Positions 8,208 to 16,161 of a DNA stretch of 24,076 nucleotides are shown here, piece after piece. Under the pieces are notes generated by a model. It was not told the origin of the DNA, ran no database searches, and saw only the letters and a program-made list of their open reading frames with translations. Made by a program: the position numbers and the translations under genes. Positions within the stretch are counted from its first letter, which is position 1. Every line of letters starts with the position of its first letter. The stretch covers positions 1 through 24,076 of the forward strand of contig JBKJKJ010000478.1 in the NCBI GenBank assembly GCA_046597455.1, read 5' to 3'. Source of the DNA: JAQGMV01 sp046597455 (GTDB taxonomy: Bacteria > Pseudomonadota > Gammaproteobacteria > Burkholderiales > SG8-41).

Positions 8208-8990
8208 TCACCGGCCGCGGGCCGCCGGAGGCAACCCCGGGTCTCCGAGCGAAGCGAGAACGGCCCCCCAGCGAGGATCGGGACGATGCAACATGCGATC
8301 TCCCGCCGCGTGCAGCGCCGCCCATGTCGTTGAAAGAATATTGAGCAGCACGGGTTTGCCGAACTGCGCTTCGAGCATCGGCACGGCATGGATGGCGAAC
8401 CACAGACCGCCCGGCATCAGCAGCGCCTGGGCATCCGGCGTCTCGCGCAAAACCCGGGTGCCGAGCTCGAGAGCGAGGTCGTGATCGGCGGCGGCGCTGG
8501 AATGCTTGTTCTCTTCCAGCGATCGCGAACGCGAGCGGCACGCCAGCACTTCGATGCCGGCTTCGGCGAGATAGCGGGTCAGCGCGCCGTTCACCGATTC
8601 GGGCCAGCGCGTCGCGAGCGCGATTTTCGTGGCGCCCAGATGCTGCAGGGTCGCGATGTGCGCTTCGAGATCGGTGTCGCAAGGCAGGCCGGTGCGATTC
8701 TGCGCTTCAGCGAGAATCTCGAGCATCTTGCTGCGGCCGAGCGCGGAGGCAACGGGAACACCGCTGAGCGAAAGACGATCGCATTTTTTTGCGGCGAGCA
8801 GATCGAAAGCGCGCCACAGGCTGGGCAGCTCCTCTTCGACCGCGGCAAGACTGTACTCTCTGAGGTTGAGGCCGGTCGTCACCAGCATCATGCCTTCGGG
8901 CGCCACGCGGTAGAACTGATAGGCGTCGAGATCGGTATAAAGATGAGGGATGACGTAACCGAGGTTGTACCACGGGCTGATGACGCTCAT
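8208..8990 (-). CDS. Asp/Glu racemase-superfamily (maleate isomerase/arylmalonate decarboxylase-like) protein (260 aa)
   Basis: Fold-level match to the Asp/Glu racemase superfamily: internal symmetry, TGLNLREYSL near 39-48, a first-domain motif SLSGVPVAS (74-82), LQHLGATKIALATRWPESVN (115-134) and a second-domain motif ALLMPGGLWFAIHAVPMLE (189-207). In maleate isomerases and AMDases the active site carries one or two cysteines at the ends of these two motifs. Here Ser-Gly-Val-Pro (76-79) and Met-Pro-Gly-Gly (192-195) occupy the places, so the canonical cysteine pair appears absent. I choose ATG 8990 over the open extension to 9044, because the MSVISPWYN N-terminus fits the family and an AGGACAG lies just upstream. 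It is the first gene of the operon-like run. The catalysed reaction is uncertain. Confidence 0.82.
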   Translation of the reverse strand: MSVISPWYNLGYVIPHLYTDLDAYQFYRVAPEGMMLVTTGLNLREYSLAAVEEELPSLWRAFDLLAAKKCDRLSLSGVPVASALGRSKMLEILAEAQNRTGLPCDTDLEAHIATLQHLGATKIALATRWPESVNGALTRYLAEAGIEVLACRSRSRSLEENKHSSAAADHDLALELGTRVLRETPDAQALLMPGGLWFAIHAVPMLEAQFGKPVLLNILSTTWAALHAAGDRMLHRPDPRWGAVLASLGDPGLPPAARGR

Positions 8991-9068
8991 CGCGACTGTC
9001 CTGGGGTTTTTTATCGCGCCGATAGTAGCATCAACCCCGCGCACCGGATCGCCCGCCGCGGGCTTAGC

Positions 9069-9122
9069 GGGTCACACACGCCGCCTGCCGGCCGGGTCAC
9101 GCACCCCGCCGGCTAGCCGGCG
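9069..9122. repeat. GC-rich imperfect tandem repeat ending in a perfect palindrome
   Basis: Two 25-bp copies abut (9069-9093 and 9094-9118, 20 of 25 positions identical, both beginning GGGTCAC). The second runs into a perfect 16-bp palindrome, CGCCGGCTAGCCGGCG (9107-9122). The element lies between the short gene 9160-9414 and the racemase-fold gene, so it could be a terminator-like hairpin, or an operator for the downstream operon. Confidence 0.6.
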
Positions 9123-9159
9123 CAGGCGCACGCTGTGGGACGCTGTGGTTCATCAGTGC

Positions 9160-9414
9160 CTATGCAAATCGGGCGTGCTGACTCTCTTCCTCGCAGTAGG
9201 CGCCGGCAAACGGCAGGCGGTCGATTTCCTCCACCCCCACCCGTCCCGCTTCGACCAGTGCCGCGACAGTCGCCCCCACGCGCACCGAGTGGTCGGCAGA
9301 CCGGTAGTGATGGGCCGAATCCGGCTCGGCCGTCCACGACGTGCCTGCACCCGCGGCGCCGCCGCAGTAATACAGCCGGCCATCGTTGAATTCACGAATT
9401 ATGCGGTAGAACAT
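9160..9414 (-). CDS. Small hypothetical protein (84 aa)
   Basis: I do not recognise a family. The product begins MFYRIIREFNDGRLYYCGG and continues with a mixed polar sequence (VRVGATVAALVEAGRVGVEE), giving the impression of a small alpha/beta protein that starts with two strands; no signal peptide or membrane span is seen. The gene call is supported by a strong Shine-Dalgarno sequence on the minus strand (GAGGAGAG, 6 nt before ATG 9414). It lies 169 bp upstream of the five-gene run on the same strand, separated from it by a GC-rich repeat and palindrome, so it may be co-transcribed or independent. Competing plus-strand frames here are low-complexity arginine/proline-rich shadows. Confidence 0.6.
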   Translation of the reverse strand: MFYRIIREFNDGRLYYCGGAAGAGTSWTAEPDSAHHYRSADHSVRVGATVAALVEAGRVGVEEIDRLPFAGAYCEEESQHARFA

Positions 9415-9974
9415 TGCGTTCTCTCCTCGGAAGACTGCTGAAGTGGAGCGCGTGCGGGCCGCGAAAAACCGGACGGGTGCTTACAGTGTTCCTTAGCACC
9501 CCGGTCGTCTGTCGGGAGTTCTGGACAATCGCCGTTTTGCAATTTCTACATCGGACGACCAAGAGATACAGCCTGACCTGCTCCGGCGTCCGGACCCCGT
9601 AGTAAAATGAGCGTTCGTCTAGGTCCCATACACGAAACGCGGGGCAATCCGAGCGTCGGCCTTACGCTCTAGCAAGAATCGCCCCCGCCGGCGGCCAGCC
9701 TGGACGCGTGTCAATGAGGATCTTGGCGCTTCCGGGTGCGCCTACCGTCCGCCTACCCTCTTTCAGACCGGGCCGGCGCCTGAAACCTGACGATTAAAGC
9801 CGCGAGATCTCCTGCCGTTACTGCGGGATAACCGAAGGCTATAGAGACGCCGAATGACACAGACCGGAAGCACCCGCAGACCACGTCGAGCGACGGTGTC
9901 TTGCGTTCACGTCACCGCCTGGATCGAGCGCGAGGCCCGCGGGGCCGGTTGTCCAGGCGCATTCCACGGCTGAA
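9415..9974. other. 560-bp stretch without a convincing gene
   Basis: No frame on either strand gives a credible protein; the longest (9414-9602, plus) lacks a ribosome binding site and any motif. I looked for tRNA T-arm signatures and intrinsic terminators and saw none. It may carry the promoter of the minus-strand short gene and of the plus-strand genes from 9975 onward. Confidence 0.4.
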
Positions 9975-10193
9975 ATGAGCCCCACCCTGAAGCGAGCACT
10001 GAGGGGGGCCAGCCTGGGTGCGACCCTGGTGTGGGCCCTGATCACGGGCGTCGCCCACGGCCTGTTCTCGGTTGTCGTGCTCGCTCTCTACCGCTTGTGC
10101 CTGGGTGCTGCGATCGCCGTGGGGGCCGTCGTTTTTTCCCTTTTCAGAATCGACAGCACCGCGTCTCGCGACATTCAGGACCGGGAGAACTGA
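9975..10193 (+). CDS. Putative small membrane protein (72 aa)
   Basis: Unrecognised. The reading frame encodes a basic N-terminus (MSPTLKRALRGAS), two closely spaced hydrophobic stretches (about residues 14-35 and 36-56, including FSVVVLALYRLCLGAAIAVGAVVF), and a polar tail ending DIQDREN. This is a plausible two-span inner-membrane topology. Third codon positions are strongly G/C, as in the neighbouring real genes. Against it, there is no clear Shine-Dalgarno sequence before ATG 9975. It precedes the alpha/beta hydrolase by 136 bp on the same strand. I regard it as possible rather than established. Confidence 0.42.
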   Translation: MSPTLKRALRGASLGATLVWALITGVAHGLFSVVVLALYRLCLGAAIAVGAVVFSLFRIDSTASRDIQDREN

Positions 10194-10329
10194 GACCGCC
10201 TGAACTCGGCGGCCTCGAGCATCCTGATGCCGCGCATGGCGCGGATACCGGCCGTTCCTCGACCCCGTGGCGCAGAATCGTCAGAACTGCGGAGAACTGC
10301 GGGACTGCAACCTGAACAAGGCCTACACC

Positions 10330-11169
10330 ATGATCACCACACGCATTAACGGCGTCAGCATCGTCTACGAGGTCCACGGTCACCGCGGTCCGTGGGTCGC
10401 GCTCACACCGGGCGGCAGACGCGGCCTCGACGAGATCCGTTCGCTCGCAAAACGTGTCGCGGAAGGGGGTTGCCGTGTGGTGATTCAGGATCGGCGCAAT
10501 TGCGGCGCGTCGGAAGTGTCGATCGACGGCGAAGGCGCCGAGCACGAAATCTGGGCGAACGATCTGCACGCGCTGCTCAAAACGCTCGACGCGCTGCCCG
10601 CCTACGTCGGCGGGAGCTCGTCCGGATGCCGGATGTCGATCGAGTTTGCGCTGCGCTATCCCGACGCGGTTCGCGGGCTGCTGCTGTGGCGCGTAACGGG
10701 CGGCGCGTTCGCGGTCGAGCGTCTCACCGAGAAATACTACGGTGTATACATCCGTGCCGCGAAGCGGGGTGGCATGGCCGCCGTATGCGAAACCGAGCAC
10801 TTCCGCGAGCGCATCGCAGCGCGCCCGGAGAATCGCGAAGCGCTGATGCGCATGGATGCAGGACGCTTCATCGACGCAATGACCGCGTGGGACCGCCAGT
10901 TCCGCACCGGCGCCGACCAGCCCGTCATCGGTGCGAGCGAAGCGCAGTTGAAATGGATCACGGTGCCGGCGTGCATCGTGCCGGGGAACGACAAGACACA
11001 TCCCAAGGACGCAGCCGAATCGCTGACGCGCCTCATGCCGAAAGCCGAGCTCCACCCGCTCATGGGCGACGAGCTCGACGTCGATGTCGATGCGCCCGAA
11101 AACTGGGACGCGAAAGAGCTCGCGCTGTCAGTGATCCTGCTCGGATGCGTCAACCGTATGAGTCAGTAG
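10330..11169 (+). CDS. Alpha/beta hydrolase (279 aa)
   Basis: Cytoplasmic alpha/beta-hydrolase-fold protein. It shows the first strand and oxyanion-loop region (VALTPGGRRGLDEIRSLA, 23-40), the strand VVIQDRRNCGAS (50-61), and a nucleophile elbow G-S-S-S-G with Ser97 as the likely nucleophile. The acid-loop segment is CIVPGNDKTHP, with Asp221 as candidate. In the place where the catalytic histidine normally stands (a GH before the final helix) it reads MGDELDVDVDAPENWD, so no canonical His is visible; His242 a few residues earlier is the nearest. The start at ATG 10330 fits the family N-terminus (INGVSIVYEVHG), and an AAGG lies upstream; the frame is open from 10267. It stands alone, convergent with the LapA-like gene. 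The substrate is unknown. Confidence 0.85.
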   Translation: MITTRINGVSIVYEVHGHRGPWVALTPGGRRGLDEIRSLAKRVAEGGCRVVIQDRRNCGASEVSIDGEGAEHEIWANDLHALLKTLDALPAYVGGSSSGCRMSIEFALRYPDAVRGLLLWRVTGGAFAVERLTEKYYGVYIRAAKRGGMAAVCETEHFRERIAARPENREALMRMDAGRFIDAMTAWDRQFRTGADQPVIGASEAQLKWITVPACIVPGNDKTHPKDAAESLTRLMPKAELHPLMGDELDVDVDAPENWDAKELALSVILLGCVNRMSQ

Positions 11170-11306
11170 CGGCATTGCATCGGACCGTTGGCGCCATGCC
11201 GGCCTTCGTATTGTAAAAACGGATGAGACAGGTGTTCGCGTGAATCGAGGGCGGCGCAGAATGTCCGACGGTGCGGTATTCGAGCCAGAGGGTCACCGTT
11301 CTGTCA

Positions 11307-11342
11307 GCGCGGCGCGTGCCTGCCGGGGTTCACGCGCCGCGC
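11307..11342. terminator. Long perfect hairpin between convergent genes
   Basis: A perfect 12-bp stem, GCGCGGCGCGTG (11307-11318) with CACGCGCCGCGC (11331-11342), encloses a 12-nt loop. It lies 16 bp past the stop of the LapA-like gene on the minus strand and downstream of the hydrolase. There is no T-run on either side, so it is terminator-like but not a classical intrinsic terminator. Confidence 0.55.
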
Positions 11343-11357
11343 GAGGGCACCGCGTTA

Positions 11358-11837
11358 CTAACGCGATGCCAGTCGATTCAATTTGTCGTCGACCTGGCCC
11401 ACGTTCGCGAAAAGCGCATTGGTCGTCTCATTGACGGACTTGAGCAGCGACGCTTCGAGGCTGTCCGAGCGCCGCAGAATCTCCGCGCGTGCTTCGTCGA
11501 TCCCCGTTTGCACGCGCGCGAAGTCGCCCTCGAGCTGCGCGCCAAGGGCGGTAAAGCGCGAAGCTTCGGCCTGTTCGGCGAGCTTGCGCTGCACCTCGAG
11601 CTCCTTGAGGTGACGCCTGGTTTCGACCAATGCGGACGTGCGTATCGAGACCGCATAAATCGCAAAGAGCATCACGAAGCCGAGGGTCGCGCCGAGAAGG
11701 ATCAGGCCCAGCGGGCCCTGCACCGTGAAGGCGAGAAAATTCAGTGTGGCGGGCGCGGTAAGCAGAGTCCAGTTGGCCACGCCGAACAGCGCGAGCAGCA
11801 CGAGGGCAATGAGCGTTATCCATCCCAGCAATTTCAT
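11358..11837 (-). CDS. LapA-like membrane protein with cytoplasmic coiled coil (159 aa)
   Basis: Two N-terminal transmembrane segments (about residues 4-24, WITLIALVLLALFGVANW; and about 43-65, LGLILLGATLGFVMLFAIYA) match the lipopolysaccharide-assembly LapA/DUF1049 arrangement. They are followed by a long charged helical region (about 70-159; RRHLKELEVQRKLAEQAEAS) predicted to form a coiled coil. LapA proteins are usually about 100 aa, so this one has an extended helical tail. The start ATG 11837 has a clear Shine-Dalgarno sequence (AGGAG on the minus strand). No lapB is next to it, so a role in LPS assembly is only an analogy. It is divergent from the DUF2254 gene across about 320 bp, and a perfect hairpin follows its stop codon. 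Confidence 0.72.
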   Translation of the reverse strand: MKLLGWITLIALVLLALFGVANWTLLTAPATLNFLAFTVQGPLGLILLGATLGFVMLFAIYAVSIRTSALVETRRHLKELEVQRKLAEQAEASRFTALGAQLEGDFARVQTGIDEARAEILRRSDSLEASLLKSVNETTNALFANVGQVDDKLNRLASR

Positions 11838-12158
11838 CGTGTTACTCCTGTCGTTGCGGGTTCCCGGCCCGGCGTATTTCGCAGCTTACCGCAAACCTTC
11901 GACTGCGGGGACGGCGATCAGTGGCCGACTCCTCAGGCCATGCTCGCCGCCGCGTTCGGATATTCGCGCTCTGCAGCGCGTGGGCGGCACGCGTGTGCGC
12001 GCACAAATCTCGCGCACCAACCTCGCGCACCTACCTCGTCCTTCGCCGCGGACATCGACAGTGCATCGAACAGCTCGAAGCCGGACGTGTAATACTCACC
12101 ACATGAACTCACTTCGCTTCCGCATCATCTCGAGTTGCCCTACCGGCGAGGCGTGTTC
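11838..12158. other. Divergent intergenic region with a 13-bp imperfect tandem repeat
   Basis: This region separates the divergent LapA-like and DUF2254 genes and presumably holds both promoters. I see no gene. Two adjacent 13-mers, CTCGCGCACCAAC (12009-12021) and CTCGCGCACCTAC (12022-12034), differ at one position. Their role is unknown. Confidence 0.4.
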
Positions 12159-13505
12159 GTGAGAGCGCGCATTCTCAAGTACTGGGATCGTATCCGTACC
12201 GGCTTCTGGTTCCTGCCCTCGCTCATGGCCGCCGGTGCCGTCGTGCTGGCTCTGGGGAGCGTGGAGTTCGACCGGCAGATCACGGATCAATGGCTGCAGA
12301 CGCGCAGCTGGATATATGCCGGCGGCTCGGCTGGCGCGAGCGCCGTCCTGCAAACCATCGCGGGCTCGATGATTACCATCGCCGGCGTCGTCTTTTCGCT
12401 CACCCTGGTCGCCCTGTCTCTGGCCTCGTCGCAGTTCGGGCCGCGCCTGCTGCGCAACTTCATGCGTGACGCCACGAACCAGATGGTGCTCGGCACCTTC
12501 ATCGCCACATTCTTATACTGCCTTCTGGTCCTGCGCACGATTCGCCGGGCGGAGGAGATCGCCTTCGTCCCGCACGTTTCAGTCACGCTCGGCGTGCTGT
12601 TCGCGATCGCCAGCCTGGGGGTGCTGATCTACTTCATCCATCACGTATCCGTGTCGATCCAGGCCGATCAGATCGTCGCGCGCGTCGGCGAGGAACTGCT
12701 AGAGGGTATCGAGCGGCTGTTCCCGGAGCAATCGGGTGGGGGACCGGCACGTCGCGCGGAAGGGACGCCCGATGCCCGCTTGCCCGGGGCCTTCGACCAG
12801 GAGGCGCGCGTGGTGGGGGCGACGGGAGACGGCTACCTCCAGTTCATCGACGCGAACGGCCTGCTCAAACTGGCCGAGGAGGAGGATCTGGTCCTTCGGC
12901 TGGAACGCCGGCCGGGACAATACATCATCAAGGGTAGCCCCCTCGCGGCGGTCTGGCCGGCCGACCGGATGACGGACGCACTCACTGAGAAAACGAATGC
13001 TGCGTTCGTCCTGGGCAATCAGCGAACCGATTCCCAGGACGTCGAGTTCCCAATTGACCAGCTCGTCGAAATCGCGGCACGCGCCCTGTCGCCCGGCGTA
13101 AATGATCCGTTCACGGCAATCACGTGCGTGGACCGCCTGGGTTCAGCGCTATGTCGCCTGGCTCAGCGGGATCTGCCGTCACCCTATCGCTTCGACGAGC
13201 AGGAGCGGCTACGCCTGATTGCGTCAACGGTCACGTTCGGGGACATTGCGGACGCGGCGTTCAACCAGATCAGGCAATACTCGCGCACCAGCGCGCCTGT
13301 CGCCCTGCGCCTGCTTGAAACGATCGCCTTCATTGCTGCGGCTGCGCATCGCGAGGAAGATCGGACAGCTCTGCGACGCCACGCCGAAATGATCGCCCGG
13401 GGCGCTCGCGAAGCATTGCCGGAAGCCGAGGACCGCCGGGCGGTGGAGGAGCGCTACGAGGCGGCGAGCCGGGCGCTGCGCGAACCCGACGAGTCTCGCC
13501 GCTGA
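12159..13505 (+). CDS. DUF2254 family membrane protein (448 aa)
   Basis: Predicted inner-membrane protein of the DUF2254 family, whose biochemical role is not established. The N-terminal half has four hydrophobic segments (about residues 14-34, 52-85, 105-125 and 135-160), including the family stretch TIAGVVFSLTLVALSLASSQFGPR. The C-terminal half is soluble and carries the conserved PGVNDPFTAITCVDRLGSAL segment. I prefer GTG 12159, because a GGCGAGG lies 8 nt before it; the frame opens at a TTG (12135) that has no good ribosome binding site. Length is normal for the family. The gene stands alone on the plus strand, divergent from the LapA-like gene; a weak hairpin (13511-13531) follows its stop codon. 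Confidence 0.9.
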   Translation: MRARILKYWDRIRTGFWFLPSLMAAGAVVLALGSVEFDRQITDQWLQTRSWIYAGGSAGASAVLQTIAGSMITIAGVVFSLTLVALSLASSQFGPRLLRNFMRDATNQMVLGTFIATFLYCLLVLRTIRRAEEIAFVPHVSVTLGVLFAIASLGVLIYFIHHVSVSIQADQIVARVGEELLEGIERLFPEQSGGGPARRAEGTPDARLPGAFDQEARVVGATGDGYLQFIDANGLLKLAEEEDLVLRLERRPGQYIIKGSPLAAVWPADRMTDALTEKTNAAFVLGNQRTDSQDVEFPIDQLVEIAARALSPGVNDPFTAITCVDRLGSALCRLAQRDLPSPYRFDEQERLRLIASTVTFGDIADAAFNQIRQYSRTSAPVALRLLETIAFIAAAAHREEDRTALRRHAEMIARGAREALPEAEDRRAVEERYEAASRALREPDESRR

Positions 13506-13857
13506 AGCTCGCGTCCGCTTCACGCGGATGCACCCGCCTATCCTCTTCGACGACGACTGCCCGTAAGGTTTCGGGTCGAACGCCGGTCTATATCAGCATC
13601 GATAACGGGTCTTGTGCCCGGGAAAGCGCGGATCGCGCGGTTCAGCGGGCCTCCGAGGAGATTCATATTCCAAAAAAAACGGCCCTCTGCATCGTTCGTG
13701 CACATTCGCATCGCTCGTGCACATTCGCCGAGGCGAGCGATGCCGGCACGGGCGCCCGCCCCGCAACGCAGGATTCCGAATCGAATCGTATTCGGCATCG
13801 CGCCGCGACCGTCCATCTTGAAGCATCCCTCTCGAAGCACCCCCAAGGAGACGTCAC
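13506..13857. other. Intergenic leader of the second Bug gene
   Basis: No gene is supported in these 352 bp. They contain an 8-bp hairpin with one G-U pair (13511-13531) after the DUF2254 stop codon. There is an AT-rich island with a possible sigma70-like pair (TTCAGC 13641-13646, 17-bp spacing, CATATT 13664-13669), then an A8 run, and a 19-bp tandem repeat (see separate entry) before the Bug ribosome binding site. The promoter match is weak. Confidence 0.35.
13691..13728. repeat. 19-bp tandem direct repeat upstream of a Bug gene
   Basis: Two abutting 19-bp copies, ATCGTTCGTGCACATTCGC (13691-13709) and ATCGCTCGTGCACATTCGC (13710-13728), differ at one base. Each holds the palindrome GTGCAC. 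It lies 130 bp before the start codon of the Bug gene at 13858, close to an AT-rich possible promoter, and is therefore a candidate operator pair. Confidence 0.7.
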
Positions 13858-14862
13858 ATGAAGTTGCACTCGGGCTCGGCCCTCATCGCACTTGGAATGG
13901 TTATCGCGTGGTCTGCACCTGCACAGGCTGCGGATCCCTCGGCGGGAGACTTTCCGAGCAAGCCGATCCGCTGGATCGTCCCGTATCCGCCAGGTGGGAG
14001 CAATGACGTGCTGGGTCGCTATATGGGCATCAAACTGGGCGAGCGCATCGGCCAGCAGGTGGTCATCGACAATCGTGGCGGTGCGAACGGCATCATCGGC
14101 GCGGATCTCGCCGCGCACGCCCCGGCCGACGGCTATACGCTGCTGATGATTTCGACATCGTTCGTCATGAACGCAGCGGTGCGTCCGCTGCCGTACGACG
14201 TCGAAAAGTCTTTCGATCCCGTTGCCACGATAGGCTCGTCGCCTAACTGCATCGTGGTGTCTCCGACTTCGGGCCTCGGTTCGCTGCGCGACCTGATCGA
14301 GACCGCCAAAGCGAAACCCGGCTCGATCAACTATGCCTCTACCGGCGTCGGGGGTTTCAATCACTTCGGTGGGGAGCTCTTCAAGAAGATCGCCGGCGTC
14401 GATCTGGTTCACGTCCCCTACAGGGGCGGCGGGCCCGCGATGACCGATGTGATGGCGGGCCAGGTCCGGGTGATGTTCAGCTCGCTGACCCAGGTCATGC
14501 CCAACATCCGTACCGGGCGCCTCAAGCTGATTGCCGTCGGGTCCGAGAAGCGCAGCCCGGTCGTTCCGGATACGCCGACCATCGCCGAATCCGGTTATCC
14601 GGACTACGAAGTGTCGGTCTGGTGGGGCGTCGCGACACCGTCCGGTGCGCCTAAAGCCGTGCTCGCAAAGCTGCGCCAGGAAATCACGGCAGTTCTCGAA
14701 CTGCCCGAGACCAAGAAGCGCCTGATGATGGACGCCGCGCAGCCCCTCGTGATGGGCTCCGCCGAAATGCGCAAGATGATCCACGCGGAAGTCGGAAAGT
14801 GGCATGACGTTGCGCAGCGCGCAGGAATTCGCGTCCCGGGCTCGGTCACGGCTGCGAAATAA
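13858..14862 (+). CDS. Bug/TctC-family tripartite tricarboxylate receptor (334 aa)
   Basis: Periplasmic carboxylate-type binding protein and the most canonical of the five in the window. The signal peptide is about residues 1-24, with AQA-AD as a likely cleavage site. Then come PSKPIRWIVPYPPGGSND (the standard ligand loop), VVIDNRGGANG, DGYTLLMI, HVPYRGGGPAMTDVMAG and the C-terminal SGYPDYEVSVWWGVATP. Length is typical. ATG 13858 follows AAGGAG at ideal spacing. It is a single-gene unit with no TctA/TctB partner, convergent with the MscS-type gene 84 bp away, with a strong inverted repeat between them. A 19-bp tandem repeat upstream may be its operator. The ligand cannot be read from sequence. 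Confidence 0.95.
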   Translation: MKLHSGSALIALGMVIAWSAPAQAADPSAGDFPSKPIRWIVPYPPGGSNDVLGRYMGIKLGERIGQQVVIDNRGGANGIIGADLAAHAPADGYTLLMISTSFVMNAAVRPLPYDVEKSFDPVATIGSSPNCIVVSPTSGLGSLRDLIETAKAKPGSINYASTGVGGFNHFGGELFKKIAGVDLVHVPYRGGGPAMTDVMAGQVRVMFSSLTQVMPNIRTGRLKLIAVGSEKRSPVVPDTPTIAESGYPDYEVSVWWGVATPSGAPKAVLAKLRQEITAVLELPETKKRLMMDAAQPLVMGSAEMRKMIHAEVGKWHDVAQRAGIRVPGSVTAAK

Positions 14863-14922
14863 CAACGGACGACGCCAGCGACGCCTCGCGCCCGATGACG
14901 AACCGTTCGCGCTGACGAACCC

Positions 14923-14954
14923 GCGGCTAGCGGACCTGCGGCTCCGCTAGCCGC
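14923..14954. terminator. Perfect 12-bp hairpin at a convergent gene end
   Basis: GCGGCTAGCGGA (14923-14934) pairs perfectly with TCCGCTAGCCGC (14943-14954) across an 8-nt loop. It overlaps the stop codon of the MscS-type gene and lies 60 bp past the Bug stop codon, so it could serve both strands. No T-run follows on either strand. Confidence 0.6.
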
Positions 14955-16161
14955 CCTTGCCTGTGGTTACGTCCTGCGCATCCGCAGGGGCGCGGGCGTC
15001 GCCGGTGGCCGTTACTTCGGGGTGGGTCGGCGCCTCGATCGCCGAGGATTCCCCTTTACCGAGGCGCTCCGGCGGCGGCGCGGGTGTCGGTGACGGCGGA
15101 TGTTCTTCCGCGCGGGCGATCTCGGCCCGCAGACGCGGCAACGCTTCGGGGTAGTCCCGCTGCAGGAAGTCGATGAGCGCCTCGCGCACGCGACACCGCA
15201 AATCCCACGTCTTCGATGCGTCTGCGGCACTGACGAGGGCGCGCACCTGGATTCCGCGCTCGCCGGCTTCGACCACCTGCACATTGGCCACACGGCGGTC
15301 CCATTCGGGCGCCGCATCGCAAACGCGCTGGAGCTCTGCCCGCAGGGGCGCGAGCGGAACACGATAGTCGAGGGTCAGGAACACGGTGCCGAGCAGTTCC
15401 GAGTCCGTGCGCGTCCAGTTCTGGAAAGGGTGCTCGATCACCCACTGCAGCGGCACGACGAGCCGGCGCTGATCCCAGATTTTGAGTACGACATAAGTCG
15501 ATGTGATCTCTTCGATCCGGCCCCACTCGCCTTCCATGATTACTACATCATCGAGCCGGATCGGTTGACTGAGCGCGATCTGCAGTCCGGCGATCAGATT
15601 GCCGAGGACCGGGCGCGCCGCGATACCCGCGACCAGCCCGGCCACGCCCGCCGACGCGAGCAGGCTCGTCCCGATCTGGCGCATCGCGGGAAACGCCATC
15701 AGCCCCGATGCGGCGCCGATGAGGATGACGAAAAACATCACCGTTCGTGCAAGCACGCGAGTCTGCGTCTGGATCCGTCGAGCCTGAAGATTGTCGCCGT
15801 CGGTGGCGGGGTGCAATCGGATGATGGCCTCCGCAACCCCGGCCACTATCCGCACGCCGAGCCACGTGAGCGCGCCGACCAGGAGCAGCGCCAGCACATT
15901 CCTGGCCAGGCCGAGGAATTCCAGGTCGTCGGGTGCCGCGCCGATGACGACCTGTAACGCGAGCAGCGGCAACACGGCCCGCGCCGGGGCGGCCGTGTAT
16001 TCGACGAGCGCGCTGGCCATCACGCTGAAGGCGGTCACGCGCCGCAGCGCCGCATGCGCGAAGGCGTGGACGATCAGTGCAAGCGCCACTGCCAGTCCAC
16101 CGGCCAGCACCATCGTCAGCCACGGATAGCTGTAACCATCCAGCAATTCTGAAAAATTCAT
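14947..16161 (-). CDS. MscS-family mechanosensitive channel (404 aa)
   Basis: Inner-membrane small-conductance mechanosensitive channel family protein. Hydrophobic segments lie near residues 14-36, 62-75, 88-110 and 138-158. The pore-lining TM3 follows (about 165-198, SAGVAGLVAGIAARPVLGNL, with the Gly/Ala packing pattern). The beta domain comes next (IRLDDVVIMEGEWGRIEEIT, then DQRRLVVPLQWVIEHPFQNWTR), and the alpha/beta domain runs to about 350. The tail (about 355-404) is proline-rich and low in complexity (PSPTPAPPPE), probably disordered. I start at ATG 16161 (MNFSELLDGYSYPW); the frame is open to 16377, but that extension has no family character. The Shine-Dalgarno sequence is weak (AGGATCG). 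It would release solutes on hypo-osmotic shock. Confidence 0.9.
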   Translation of the reverse strand: MNFSELLDGYSYPWLTMVLAGGLAVALALIVHAFAHAALRRVTAFSVMASALVEYTAAPARAVLPLLALQVVIGAAPDDLEFLGLARNVLALLLVGALTWLGVRIVAGVAEAIIRLHPATDGDNLQARRIQTQTRVLARTVMFFVILIGAASGLMAFPAMRQIGTSLLASAGVAGLVAGIAARPVLGNLIAGLQIALSQPIRLDDVVIMEGEWGRIEEITSTYVVLKIWDQRRLVVPLQWVIEHPFQNWTRTDSELLGTVFLTLDYRVPLAPLRAELQRVCDAAPEWDRRVANVQVVEAGERGIQVRALVSAADASKTWDLRCRVREALIDFLQRDYPEALPRLRAEIARAEEHPPSPTPAPPPERLGKGESSAIEAPTHPEVTATGDARAPADAQDVTTGKGG

